Shown here: piece after piece, positions 55,776 through 64,000 of the stretch | Layout: each line of letters opens with the position of its first letter | Position numbering within the stretch: the first letter of the stretch is position 1 | Assembly: GCF_002215215.1 (NCBI RefSeq) | Contig: NZ_CP018632.1 | Coordinates: 6,320,501-6,384,500, forward strand | Length of the DNA: 64,000 nt | Source: Granulosicoccus antarcticus IMCC3135 | Lineage (GTDB): Bacteria; Pseudomonadota; Gammaproteobacteria; Granulosicoccales; Granulosicoccaceae | Direction: 5' to 3' | Notes under the pieces: generated by a model | Told to the model about the DNA's origin: nothing | The model's database searches: none | The model's input: only the letters and a program-made list of their open reading frames with translations | Made by a program: the position numbers and the translations under genes

Positions 55776-57011
55776 ATGTTCAATACACTGAAAAAATCTG
55801 CTGCTGCACTGGCTATCGCCAGTCTGATCAGCGCACCGGCCATGGCTGGTGATCTGAGCATCATCTTTGATGATCTCAACCCTGCTCCCAAGGCCGGCTT
55901 TGAAGCCGCGGTAGAGAAGTTCAAGGCTGCCAATCCGGATATCAACGTCACAGTCAGCATCAATGATCGTGAAGCTCACAAGACGGCGATTCGCAACTTC
56001 CTGAGTGCCGAAGCGCCGGATATCACTACCTGGTACCCGGGTAATCGCATGGCACCCTTTGTCAATGCAGGTCAATTCGAAGATGTATCGGATGTCTGGG
56101 AAGCGGAAGGTTTCAGCGACAGCCTGGCCTCCACAAAGTCTGCCATGACCATTGATGACAAGCAGTGGGGCGTGCCTTACACCTATTATCAATGGGGCAT
56201 CTATTATCGCCCCGACGTCTTCGAAGCCCAAGGCGTTGAAGTACCAAAGAACTGGGAAGAACTGCTGGCAGCTTCTGCCAAGCTCAAGGAAGCAGGCATT
56301 ACGCCCATCACTATCGGTACCAAGGATCTATGGCCTATCGCTGGCGTATTCGACTATCTGAACCTGCGTACCAACGGCTATGACGTGCATAACGATCTGA
56401 CGGCCGGCAAGATCAAGTACTCCGATCCGCGCATCGTCGCCGTTTTCGAAAAGTGGAGAGAACTGGTCGAGCCGGGTTACTTCCTGGAGAACCATGCCAC
56501 CATGAGTTGGCAGGATGCGATGGCACCTTTCATCAAGGGTGAAGCTGCCATGTATGTCATGGGTAACTTTGCGGTCGAGTCCATGCGCGACGGTGGCCTG
56601 ACTGATGAGCAAATTGGCTTTATGCCATTCCCTGAAATCACCCCGGGAATCGCACGCGCCGAAGAAGCACCGACTGACGCCTTCTTCATTCCTGCCAAAG
56701 CCAAGAACAAGGTTGACGCACGCAAGTTTCTGGCCTTCATTGCTCAACCTGACATCCAGACAGAATGGAACAAGACCATCGGTCAATTGCCCATCAACAA
56801 GAACTCTGAAGTGAGCGATGACAAGTTCCTGCAAGCAGGCTTTGAGACACTCAGCACCGCCAACGGCCTGGCTCAGTTCTATGACCGTGATGCACCTGCA
56901 GAAATGGCCAAGGCTGGCATGGAAGGCTTTCAGGAATTCATGATCAAACCTGAGCGCCTGGAGAAAATCCTCCAGCGTCTGGACAAGGTTCAGGCACGTG
57001 TCTACAAATAG
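55776..57011 (+). CDS. Periplasmic sugar-binding protein (CUT1 ABC transporter)
   Basis: Extracellular solute-binding protein family 1, 411 residues. A Sec signal peptide (LKKSAAALAIASLISAPAMA, then GDLSI) is cleaved after Ala-Met-Ala. The mature part shows APKAGFEAAVEKFKAANPDI, APDITTWYPGNRMAPFV, PYTYYQWGIYYRPDVFE and a Trp/Tyr-rich binding cleft. The gene lies between galactoside hydrolases and two permeases, so the ligand is probably a galactoside (melibiose, raffinose or galactosylglycerol type); this is inferred from context. Confidence 0.93.
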   Translation: MFNTLKKSAAALAIASLISAPAMAGDLSIIFDDLNPAPKAGFEAAVEKFKAANPDINVTVSINDREAHKTAIRNFLSAEAPDITTWYPGNRMAPFVNAGQFEDVSDVWEAEGFSDSLASTKSAMTIDDKQWGVPYTYYQWGIYYRPDVFEAQGVEVPKNWEELLAASAKLKEAGITPITIGTKDLWPIAGVFDYLNLRTNGYDVHNDLTAGKIKYSDPRIVAVFEKWRELVEPGYFLENHATMSWQDAMAPFIKGEAAMYVMGNFAVESMRDGGLTDEQIGFMPFPEITPGIARAEEAPTDAFFIPAKAKNKVDARKFLAFIAQPDIQTEWNKTIGQLPINKNSEVSDDKFLQAGFETLSTANGLAQFYDRDAPAEMAKAGMEGFQEFMIKPERLEKILQRLDKVQARVYK

Positions 57012-57058
57012 CAAGACCCTTCAATCAGCAGCGTAATTTCTGTTGAAGGCAAGCACGA

Positions 57059-57085
57059 CGGTGAGCTGCATTAAGCAGCTCACCG
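57059..57085 (+). promoter_or_regulatory. Stem-loop between binding-protein and permease genes
   Basis: CGGTGAGCTGC and its perfect complement GCAGCTCACCG are separated by ATTAA, an 11-bp stem. Stable stems at this place in sugar ABC operons commonly protect the binding-protein mRNA and lower permease expression. No T-run follows, and the permease gene starts 64 bases later with a TGAGGAG ribosome binding site. Confidence 0.65.
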
Positions 57086-57148
57086 CTACCCCTGAAGCAT
57101 TTCCAGGATGCCAGGGTCAAAAACAAGAAGCACTGAGGAGAACTATTC

Positions 57149-58081
57149 ATGGCAAGCGATAGCGGTAATGCCGCCACACTCACTGCACAGCCACCGTCGC
57201 GCAGTTGGCTATACAGAAATCGTATAAAACTGGCACCGTGGATGTTTCTGGCACCGGGCCTTATCTTCTTTTTCATCTACGTCATCGCACCGATCTTCCA
57301 GTCGATCTGGATCTCGTTCTATGACTGGGATGGTCTGGGACCAAAACAGTGGGTCGGCATGGCTAACTATGTCGAACTGATGGATGATGATCGCTTCTTC
57401 ACCTCTCTGATCAACAACATCTGGTGGCTCGTGCTCTATATGCTGGCAGTGCCGGCAGGGCTGGGTATTGCCTTGTTTCTCAACCAGACAGTCACGGGCA
57501 TTCGACTGTACAAGTCCCTGTTCTTCTTTCCCTTCGTGATCAGTCAGGTGGTGGTCGGCCTGATATTCACCTGGTTCTACAACCCCGATTTTGGCATCGT
57601 CGGTATCGTCTGGAATTTCTTCGGCGCCACCCCACCCGCCATACTCGCCGATGAAGACCTGGTGACGTTCGGCATCATTTTCGCCGGCCTCTGGCCGCAG
57701 ATCGCCTATTGCATGATCTTGTATCTCACCGGTCTCAACAACGTATCACCCGATCAGGTCGAGGCAGGTCGTCTTGACAATGCCAGTGGCTGGAAAATGC
57801 TGTGGTTCATTATTCTGCCGCAACTCAAGCCTGCCACCTTCATTGCCATCGTCGTCACCGTCATCGGTGCTCTGCGCTCATTCGATCTTATCGCCGTCAT
57901 GACCGGCGGTGGGCCCTACGGCTCATCCAATGTGCTGGCCTACTATATGTTCGAAACCGCGCTCTCCGAATATGGCTTCCGTTACGGCTATGGCTCGGCA
58001 ATCGCCACCGTACTGTTTCTCATCATGCTGGTGTACATCAGCTTTTTCCTGTGGCGTATGTATCAGGACGAAAAGGGATAA
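57149..58081 (+). CDS. Sugar ABC transporter permease (MalF/UgpA type)
   Basis: Inner membrane permease of 310 residues with six predicted helices. The first is WMFLAPGLIFFFIYVIAPIF. The cytoplasmic EAA loop that docks to the ATPase reads VEAGRLDNASGWKMLWFIILPQL (starting near residue 207). It pairs with the next gene, six bases downstream, to form the channel for the binding protein upstream; the ATPase is presumably the UgpC-type protein encoded at 46.9-48.0 kb. Confidence 0.93.
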   Translation: MASDSGNAATLTAQPPSRSWLYRNRIKLAPWMFLAPGLIFFFIYVIAPIFQSIWISFYDWDGLGPKQWVGMANYVELMDDDRFFTSLINNIWWLVLYMLAVPAGLGIALFLNQTVTGIRLYKSLFFFPFVISQVVVGLIFTWFYNPDFGIVGIVWNFFGATPPAILADEDLVTFGIIFAGLWPQIAYCMILYLTGLNNVSPDQVEAGRLDNASGWKMLWFIILPQLKPATFIAIVVTVIGALRSFDLIAVMTGGGPYGSSNVLAYYMFETALSEYGFRYGYGSAIATVLFLIMLVYISFFLWRMYQDEKG

Positions 58082-58087
58082 TCGATC

Positions 58088-58939
58088 ATGTTTCCAAAAC
58101 CTATTGAGAAATCCAGCGCAGCCGTCCGTACCGGTTACCAGCTGATTCTGCCCGTTGCCCTGTTCCTCTGGCTACTGCCACTGCTTGCCATCTTTCTCAC
58201 CTCGATTCGACCGGCAGCGGACATCAATGCCGGCAATATCTTCGGCATGCCATCAGACTTCCTGCTGGTTGAGAATTATCTGGCGGTCTTCCAGCAATCC
58301 AAGGCTGGCGAATACCTCTGGAATTCAGTGCGCATCACGATTCCCACCGTCATCATTGCGGTTGCCCTGTCCTGCCTGACCGGCTATGCCTTATCGGTAT
58401 ACCGCTTCAGATGGGCTGTCCCCTTGTTTTTCGTCTTCGTCGCCGGCAACTTTGTACCCTTTCAGATTCTGATGGTGCCGGTTCGTGACCTGTCCGTCTC
58501 CACCGGTCTGTATGACACGGTTACCGGCCTGGTATTGTTTCACTCAGCCTTCCAGCTGGGCTTCTGTACGCTGTTCATGAGGAACTTCATCAAAGCGTTG
58601 CCATTCGAACTGATCGAATCGGCACGTATTGATGGTGTCGGTGAATTCAAGATCTTCTGGTACTTGGTACTGCCACTGGTCAAGCCGGCCATTGCCGCCT
58701 TGTCGGTACTGATCTTCACCTTTATCTGGAATGACTTCTTCTGGGCCACCGTTCTCATTCAGGGCGATCATGCACTGCCGATAACAGCCGGTGTACGTGC
58801 TCTGAATGGACAATTTGTCAGCCAGTGGCAGCTCGTCTCGGCCGCCTCACTGTTGGCAGCGGTGCCACCAGTACTTATGTTCTTCGCCATGCAGAAGCAT
58901 TTTATCGCAGGATTGACGCTCGGAGCCACCAAAGGTTAG
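58088..58939 (+). CDS. Sugar ABC transporter permease (MalG/UgpE type)
   Basis: Second permease, 283 residues, six predicted helices. The N-terminal LPVALFLWLLPLLAIFLTSI helix, the AGNFVPFQILMVPV segment and the EAA loop ESARIDGVGEFKIFWYLVLP are standard for the MalG subfamily. The C-terminus ends FIAGLTLGATKG, the typical 'GxxxGAVKG' end. It is the last gene of the galactoside operon and is followed by a hairpin. Confidence 0.93.
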   Translation: MFPKPIEKSSAAVRTGYQLILPVALFLWLLPLLAIFLTSIRPAADINAGNIFGMPSDFLLVENYLAVFQQSKAGEYLWNSVRITIPTVIIAVALSCLTGYALSVYRFRWAVPLFFVFVAGNFVPFQILMVPVRDLSVSTGLYDTVTGLVLFHSAFQLGFCTLFMRNFIKALPFELIESARIDGVGEFKIFWYLVLPLVKPAIAALSVLIFTFIWNDFFWATVLIQGDHALPITAGVRALNGQFVSQWQLVSAASLLAAVPPVLMFFAMQKHFIAGLTLGATKG

Positions 58940-58953
58940 AGTGTTGCCAGCGG

Positions 58954-58987
58954 CCTGTTTCTGCATGACGCTAGTCACAGAAACAGG
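58954..58987 (+). terminator. Hairpin at the end of the galactoside operon
   Basis: CCTGTTTCTG (58954-58963) pairs with CAGAAACAGG (58978-58987), with further GCG/CGC pairing outside one mismatch, 15 bases after the last permease's stop. The following sequence is TCGCTCTGTCGTT with only short T-runs. Confidence 0.6.
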
Positions 58988-59107
58988 TCGCTCTGTCGTT
59001 CATTGGAACTCAGTCGAGTCAGACTAGCACCTACCTGCGCTATTATGGTGCGCTGACCTTGGCAGATTGATGCCAGGCGCATTACCGCCACTACCTGAAT
59101 AAAAACA

Positions 59108-60160
59108 ATGAACAACGCCACATCCGACGTTCGGATCGACTCGATCGTTGCCATGCAAAGCCCGGCAGAACTGTTCGTCGAACTGCCGCTGCATATCGAT
59201 CATGCCGGCATCATCACGCAAACCCGACGCGATATCGCAGACATCATTCATGGTCGCAACTCGCGCCAATTGGTAGTCATCGGCCCCTGCTCCATTCACG
59301 ATCCGGTAGCAGCACTGGAATACGCCCACAAACTACAGGTGCTCAGAGAGCAATATAGCGATTCTCTGGAAATCGTGATGCGCGTCTATTTCGAAAAACC
59401 TCGCACCACCATTGGCTGGAAAGGTCTGATCAACGATCCGCATATGGACAACAGCTTCCAGATTGATGAAGGCCTGTTCATGGCACGCAAACTATTGCTG
59501 GACCTTGCACAGATGCACATGCCTGCCGGTTGTGAGTTTCTCGATGCGGTTACCGGTCAGTACTATGCAGACACGGTCAGCTGGGGAGCCATCGGTGCAC
59601 GCACCACTGAAAGTCAGGTGCATCGCGAAATCGCCTCCGGATTGTCATGCCCGGTCGGATTCAAGAACGCCACCAGCGGCGATGTCGGCATTGCCATTGA
59701 CGCCATTCAGGCAGCTAGCCACCCACACGCTTTTCTGAGCCCTACCGAAGAGGGTCGTATAGCGCTGTTCAAGACCAAAGGCAACGAAGACGCCCACCTT
59801 ATATTGCGCGGTGGTCCGACCCCCAATTACGACAGCCAGAGCCTTCGGGATGCCTACGACAGGCAGGTAGCACAAGGGTTTAACCAGCGCATCATGATCG
59901 ATTGCAGTCACGCCAATAGCCAGAAGGATCACAAGCGCCAGATTGAGGTTGTTACTGATGTCGCTGCACGTCTGTCCTCCGAGGCCAGCATGATTGCGGG
60001 CGTGATGATCGAAAGCCACCTGGTGGAAGGCAAGCAGTCCATCGGCTCGCCCGAGTCCCTGAACTACGGACAGAGCATTACCGATGCCTGCCTGGGCTGG
60101 GAAGACACCGAACGAACACTGGAAATACTGGCAGAGGCATCCAGTCGCCTACAGCATTAA
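59108..60160 (+). CDS. 3-deoxy-7-phosphoheptulonate (DAHP) synthase, type I
   Basis: First shikimate pathway enzyme, 350 residues, AroF/AroG/AroH family. Conserved segments are VVIGPCSIHDPVAALEYA, MRVYFEKPRTTIGWKGLINDP, AGCEFLDAVTGQYYADTVSWGAIGARTTESQ, GFKNATSGD, LRGGPTPNYD, the metal-binding IDCSHANSQKDH and SLVEGKQ-like HLVEGKQSIG. Which aromatic amino acid inhibits it cannot be read from the sequence. It is monocistronic between two hairpins. Confidence 0.95.
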   Translation: MNNATSDVRIDSIVAMQSPAELFVELPLHIDHAGIITQTRRDIADIIHGRNSRQLVVIGPCSIHDPVAALEYAHKLQVLREQYSDSLEIVMRVYFEKPRTTIGWKGLINDPHMDNSFQIDEGLFMARKLLLDLAQMHMPAGCEFLDAVTGQYYADTVSWGAIGARTTESQVHREIASGLSCPVGFKNATSGDVGIAIDAIQAASHPHAFLSPTEEGRIALFKTKGNEDAHLILRGGPTPNYDSQSLRDAYDRQVAQGFNQRIMIDCSHANSQKDHKRQIEVVTDVAARLSSEASMIAGVMIESHLVEGKQSIGSPESLNYGQSITDACLGWEDTERTLEILAEASSRLQH

Positions 60161-60173
60161 TTGATGTCGTTGG

Positions 60174-60231
60174 ACGATGTGTGACAGATTCCAGAGCCTG
60201 CTCAGCAGGATCAGCATCGGTCACACATCGT
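60174..60231. terminator. Bidirectional hairpin between convergent genes
   Basis: ACGATGTGTGAC (60174-60185) and GTCACACATCGT (60220-60231) form a perfect 12-bp stem. Inside it CCTGCT-c-AGCAGG forms another. The structure fills the gap between the DAHP synthase stop and the convergent transporter's stop. Confidence 0.65.
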
Positions 60232-61140
60232 TCAATCACGACTGCGCTGCACCATGAAGACGGCCAACAGAATCAGGCCGGCACCCAGCCATGCCACACC
60301 CGGCAGTCTCTCCCCCAGAAACAGATAACCTGCCAGGGCTGCAAAAACGGTTTCCATCGACAGAATGATGGAGGCTCGGGGTGCAGGCACACTTTGCATG
60401 GCAATCGCCATCAAGCCAAAGGTGAATGCGCTGGAAAGCACACCCACATACAGGATGGGCACAAGCGCAGCCCGGATGGCCTGGTATTCGATAACCTCAA
60501 GAATACTGGCTGCCAGCAGCCCCAGTACAGCAACCACAACAAACTGGACGCAGGTATAGCTCAGCGGCTGAGCATGTCTGGACGATTGTCCGGATACGAT
60601 AATCAGGCAAGCCCAGAATACTGACGAGCAGGCGACCAGAATATCGCCGCGGCTGAACGAGGCAAGCGCCCCGCCACTCAAACCCCAGACGCCCAGAAAC
60701 GCCAGGCCAACTGATATCCAGGTAACCCTGCCCGGACGCTGACGTCGCACAATCCAGAAAAGAAACGGGGTAACCACCACATACAGAGCGGTCAGGAATC
60801 CGGTGTTGGTAATGCTGGCAGTCACCAATCCCGTCTGCTGGGTAGAGCCTGCCAGAAAGAAGATCACACCTGCCAGCAAACCAAACGGGACGATACTGCG
60901 CTGGAAAAAGCCCGCGCCAGCGACAGCATCAGGAACCCCATCATGAACTCTGCGATGACATATCCGACGTTGCTCAACAAACGCAAATGGCAGCAGAGCC
61001 AAGGCTGCCACCGCACCCCGTATGCCTAAAAACAGCAAAGGTCCCATCTGCAACATGGCGATTTTCTGATAATAGAATGCGACACCCCAGATGAAGGCTG
61101 CCAGCAGGATCAACAGATCACCGCGGGTTCTATCGCTCAT
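60232..61140 (-). CDS. EamA/DMT-family transporter
   Basis: Protein of 302 residues with ten predicted helices in two EamA repeats; typical segments are LAAFIWGVAFYYQKIAM, GSTQQTGLVTASITNTGFLT, SVPAPRASIILSMETVFAAL and GYLFLGERLPGVAWLGAGLIL. It is a permease of the YdcZ/RhaT-like superfamily with unknown cargo. It starts 18 bases after the YHS-domain gene on the same strand, suggesting co-transcription. Confidence 0.9.
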   Translation of the reverse strand: MSDRTRGDLLILLAAFIWGVAFYYQKIAMLQMGPLLFLGIRGAVAALALLPFAFVEQRRICHRRVHDGVPDAVAGAGFFQRSIVPFGLLAGVIFFLAGSTQQTGLVTASITNTGFLTALYVVVTPFLFWIVRRQRPGRVTWISVGLAFLGVWGLSGGALASFSRGDILVACSSVFWACLIIVSGQSSRHAQPLSYTCVQFVVVAVLGLLAASILEVIEYQAIRAALVPILYVGVLSSAFTFGLMAIAMQSVPAPRASIILSMETVFAALAGYLFLGERLPGVAWLGAGLILLAVFMVQRSRD

Positions 61141-61158
61141 GGAGCCCAGTCACCGTCT

Positions 61159-61647
61159 TCAGTCAGACAGCTTCTGCCAGGCGGCATCCGCATCCACCTT
61201 GTAAGTCGCCCAGTTACCATCGTTCCATCGATCACGCCCCTGACCTGCATAGAACAGATACAGCTTGTCTTCGAAAATCTCCCAATGCGTGCCATCGGTC
61301 TTTACCAGACCTTCACCCAGACTCAAGGCATTGGCACAAAAACCATTGTAGGCGGGAGAATACTTGCCAGGATCAGCCTTGAACAGCTCACTGCTTTCCT
61401 GAGATTCAAAACGCCATTTAGCGCCCTTGTATTCTACCGTGTAGCGTTTAGCCCCTTCAACCGCTGCAGCCTGAGGCTCTCGTTGCAACTGCTGGTACGC
61501 CACCGTGTCATGCCCATCGATAGCGACACCACCAAAGCGAGATTTTGAAACCGGTTCGGCCGCCGCTACCAGCGTTGACATCAGTACTGAAAAAACCAGC
61601 AAAAGTTGCGCTACTGGACGGCTGTATCGAGCAACATTCGAAATCAT
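61159..61647 (-). CDS. YHS-domain protein, exported
   Basis: Protein of 162 residues with an N-terminal signal peptide (residues 1-30, QLLLVFSVLMSTLVAAAEP). The mature part is a YHS-like domain: GVAIDGHDTVAYQQLQ, YKGAKWRFESQESSELFKADPGKYSPAYNGFCANALS, and a C-terminal LYLFYAGQGRDRW. The Cys in GFCANA is typical of this metal-binding domain. The family is often found with metal or redox proteins; the role is unknown. An AAGGAG site precedes the ATG. Confidence 0.88.
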   Translation of the reverse strand: MISNVARYSRPVAQLLLVFSVLMSTLVAAAEPVSKSRFGGVAIDGHDTVAYQQLQREPQAAAVEGAKRYTVEYKGAKWRFESQESSELFKADPGKYSPAYNGFCANALSLGEGLVKTDGTHWEIFEDKLYLFYAGQGRDRWNDGNWATYKVDADAAWQKLSD

Positions 61648-61671
61648 GGCAACTCCTTCCGTTTGACGAAA

Positions 61672-61683
61672 CTGGAGCTCCAG
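61672..61683. promoter_or_regulatory. 12-bp perfect palindrome upstream of the YHS gene
   Basis: CTGGAGCTCCAG lies about 25 bases before the YHS start codon. It may be a regulator binding site; nothing else supports this. Confidence 0.3.
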
Positions 61684-61805
61684 GGCTCCTTGAACAACAA
61701 CTCAGCCGTTTGACCAGCCCCTGATTGACCGCCCCCAGCTGTATTAGTTCGAATACCGTCCCTGGCCATAGCTCCCTCTCAGACTGCTCGAATCACCCAT
61801 TCATC

Positions 61806-63863
61806 TCAGCTGCCAGGCCTTGCCCACACCGCTGTGTCATGAAAAACTGCGCCACCATCAGGCTGTGCCGGCTCACTACTGACCAGCGTGTTGATTCCCA
61901 GACCTCCTGCAAAATACCGGTTTGGCCACAGGCTTTCAACGACAACCGTGCCCGGCTGCACCCCATCAAACGCCATGGCCTCCAGACTCACCTCGCCCTG
62001 ATCGTTACCCAGCGTTACCAGCGCACCGTCTTCAATGCCGTAGCAGGCCATATCGTCCGGATGCAACCTGGCCAATGGTTTCTTTTCCATACGACGACTC
62101 GACGGAGTTTCGGTGAAACTTGAATTCAGAAACTGTCTGGCAGGAGCTGCCACCAGTCGCAGCGGACACGCCTCTGTCGCCGAATCAATCACGGCCCAGT
62201 GATCAGGAAACGCCGGCATACCCTCGGTATTGTTGCCCACAGAGGACCAGTCAGGCGAAAAATGGAATCGTTTGTCAGGAGTGCCGAAGCCATTGAGAAA
62301 ATTGGCATCGCGGAACGAGGCATGAGCACAGTCCAGCCCACCACTGGCGAGCACCGCATCAAAGTCGGGCAGACCCGATGACAACAACATGTCGTTGATC
62401 AGTTCCCGCTCGCTGAGCTGAAAACCGGCATGCGACAGTCCCAGCCGTTCAGCCAGTGCCTGCATCAGGGCATGATTGCTGCGGCATTCGCCCGGAGCGT
62501 CGATCAGCTTCTGACCAATTTGCAGATGCGTATGACCACTGGCCGTGTAGATATCATCGTGCTCGAGAAACATGGTTGCGGGTAGAACGATATCGGCATA
62601 TTCAGCCGTTTCAGTCATGAACTGCTCGTGCACAACGCTAAACAGGTCATCACGTGCCAGCCCTTGCAGCACCAGGCGTGTTTCCGGTGCAACCACCGCC
62701 GGATTGGTGTTTTGAATGAACAGGGCTTCAATAGCAGGCCCACCCTGCAGATCTGCAGCATTGCCCGTCAGCACTCGGCCAATACGGGATTGGTCAATCG
62801 CTCGTGTGTCAGGGACAATATCCAGGCCCTGGATTTTTGTTCTGTCCAGCTTGTAGATACTCGAATTACCATACAAGGCCCCACCCCCTTCATACTGCCA
62901 GGCACCGCTCACCGCCGGCAGGCAAGTGACGGCGTGCAGATTGACCGCGCCATTGCGTGAGCGGGAAAAACCGTAGCCGATACGCAGGAAGGATTTTTTC
63001 GTGCGACCGTAGAGTCGGGCAAATTCGACGATCTGTTCAACCGGCAAACCGGTAATTTCAGCAGCCCAGGCCGGTGTGCGAGTCGCAAGATGCTGCCGCA
63101 GATCATCAGCTTTTGCGGTGTAGGCCGCCATATAGGCCTGATCGGCCAGCCCTTCTTCGAACAGGACATGCATGACTGCGCAGGCCAGAGCCCCGTCAGT
63201 ACCAGGCTTCAGCATCAGGTGCAGGTCAGCCTTGTCTGCCGTTTTCGTGCGATAAGGGTCAACAACCACGAATTTGGCGCCATTGAGCCGTTTCGCCTGC
63301 GAGACATGGTGCATCACGTTGACCTGTGTGCTCACAGGATTACCGCCCCAGACCACGATCAGATCGCTCTGATGCATCAGGCGTGCATCACTACCACTCT
63401 TGACCCCGGCTCCGGCCTTGAATCCGGCATCCGCAACAGACACACAATAAGTTGAATGCTGCCGTGAGGTGCCATAGGCATGTCGAAACCGGTCCAGTCC
63501 GTCGCGCTGCACCAGTCCCATGGTACCGGCGTAGTGAAATGGCCAGATGGCTTCAGCACCGCTGTTCTTGCGGATACGCTCAAAGCGTTCGCAAATGGTG
63601 TCCAGCGCATCATCCCAACTGATAGCCTCAAAGCCTGCCGAAGAGGACTTGCTCCCTTTGCGTCGCAGTGGCTTCATCAATCGATCCGGATGATGCACGC
63701 GTTCGGCATAGCGAGACACTTTTGCGCAGATCACACCCTGTGTGTAGCTGTGATCCTTGGCACCATAGATACGACCGATGGTGCTCTGGGATACCACTTC
63801 CACATCCAGCGCACAGACACTGGGACAGTCATGTGGGCAGACACTGCGCATACGGGTAGTCAT
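61806..63863 (-). CDS. Molybdopterin-dependent oxidoreductase (DMSO reductase family)
   Basis: Enzyme of 685 residues binding bis-MGD and one iron-sulfur cluster. The N-terminal cluster motif is CPHDCPSVC with a fourth Cys in GVICAK (near residue 47). It is followed by FEAISWDDALDTICERFERI, the cofactor-binding VVWGGNPVSTQVN and VVVDPYRTKTADKADLHLMLKPGTDGALACA, and the molydopterin-dinucleotide-binding domain at the C-terminus (about 565-685, ARLHPDDMACYGIEDGALV). There is no twin-arginine signal, so it is cytoplasmic. The substrate is unknown; the family includes thiosulfate/polysulfide reductases, formate dehydrogenases and many uncharacterised enzymes. Confidence 0.93.
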   Translation of the reverse strand: MTTRMRSVCPHDCPSVCALDVEVVSQSTIGRIYGAKDHSYTQGVICAKVSRYAERVHHPDRLMKPLRRKGSKSSSAGFEAISWDDALDTICERFERIRKNSGAEAIWPFHYAGTMGLVQRDGLDRFRHAYGTSRQHSTYCVSVADAGFKAGAGVKSGSDARLMHQSDLIVVWGGNPVSTQVNVMHHVSQAKRLNGAKFVVVDPYRTKTADKADLHLMLKPGTDGALACAVMHVLFEEGLADQAYMAAYTAKADDLRQHLATRTPAWAAEITGLPVEQIVEFARLYGRTKKSFLRIGYGFSRSRNGAVNLHAVTCLPAVSGAWQYEGGGALYGNSSIYKLDRTKIQGLDIVPDTRAIDQSRIGRVLTGNAADLQGGPAIEALFIQNTNPAVVAPETRLVLQGLARDDLFSVVHEQFMTETAEYADIVLPATMFLEHDDIYTASGHTHLQIGQKLIDAPGECRSNHALMQALAERLGLSHAGFQLSERELINDMLLSSGLPDFDAVLASGGLDCAHASFRDANFLNGFGTPDKRFHFSPDWSSVGNNTEGMPAFPDHWAVIDSATEACPLRLVAAPARQFLNSSFTETPSSRRMEKKPLARLHPDDMACYGIEDGALVTLGNDQGEVSLEAMAFDGVQPGTVVVESLWPNRYFAGGLGINTLVSSEPAQPDGGAVFHDTAVWARPGS

Positions 63864-64000
63864 GAGGCAATCAAGTATTCAAATTAGTGAAAACTAAAAA
63901 ATGAGGCTCACATTCAGCTTATCGACCTGCCATCGCATCGAATGTCATAGCTTGTGAGCTGTATCCCATAGTGCCAGTGTTACCCAGCCGATGCAGGGGT
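63864..64000. other. Intergenic sequence at window edge
   Basis: The last 137 bases lie upstream of the molybdopterin oxidoreductase gene and should hold its promoter. I see no gene or clear motif in it. Confidence 0.5.

Overview
The window looks like a chromosomal segment of a free-living, probably marine or algae-associated gammaproteobacterium. The reasons are the conserved aspS–nudB–yebC–ruvCAB–ybgC–tolQRA order, a giant NAD-glutamate dehydrogenase, a fused MaeB malic enzyme, and an osmolyte/C1 gene set. A Granulosicoccus-like organism is my guess; no rRNA or marker search could be run. I recognised no rRNA, tRNA or CRISPR array.

Layout. 1–8.8 kb, minus strand: core genome maintenance and envelope genes (aspS, nudB, a lipase-like hydrolase, yebC, ruvCAB, ybgC, tolQ, tolR, start of tolA). 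8.9–17.8 kb: a PfkB kinase overlapping a rhomboid protease gene, a secreted M48 lipoprotein peptidase, a 171-bp MITE-like inverted-repeat element, the 1606-residue glutamate dehydrogenase, a GlsB-type membrane protein and a PaaG-like isomerase.

18.0–24.4 kb, plus strand: a tight operon for corrinoid-dependent methyl transfer (corrinoid protein, DUF1638, 'virulence factor' family protein, MetV-like, MetF-like, methyl-THF:corrinoid methyltransferase, RamA-like ASKHA/ferredoxin activator). Partners lie further on: an MttB-family amine methyltransferase with a GlxA/AraC-type regulator (28–30.7 kb, minus) and a homocysteine S-methyltransferase (32.9–33.9 kb, plus). Together they suggest aerobic demethylation of a quaternary amine such as glycine betaine, with methyl groups passing to tetrahydrofolate (oxidation by MetVF) and to homocysteine. 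Four of the enzymes carry Arg-rich termini while the corrinoid protein has a very acidic N-terminus. I consider this the most interesting unexplained signal of the window. Unrelated genes lie between these blocks (a glycan-enzyme-like protein, an orphan PotD-type binding protein, a second inverted-repeat-bounded AT-rich segment, DUF5658, a CDKN3-like phosphatase, a FemAB/CelD-like acyltransferase).

34–46.8 kb: housekeeping and accessory genes, including DUF445, HopJ-family, maeB, leuA with a probable leucine-rich leader ORF and attenuator, DUF3820, a DMT exporter, a pseudo-receiver plus degenerate GGDEF/EAL pair, an S41 lipoprotein protease, a histidine phosphatase with a repeat insert, and a class III aminotransferase.

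46.9–58.9 kb: a galactoside utilisation locus. An IclR regulator and a MalK/UgpC-type ATPase gene read leftward; alpha-galactosidase, galK, galT, beta-galactosidase, a sugar-binding protein and two permeases read rightward from a promoter that abuts a perfect 15-bp IclR-type palindrome. 59–64 kb: DAHP synthase, a second DMT transporter, a YHS-domain protein and a cytoplasmic molybdopterin oxidoreductase.
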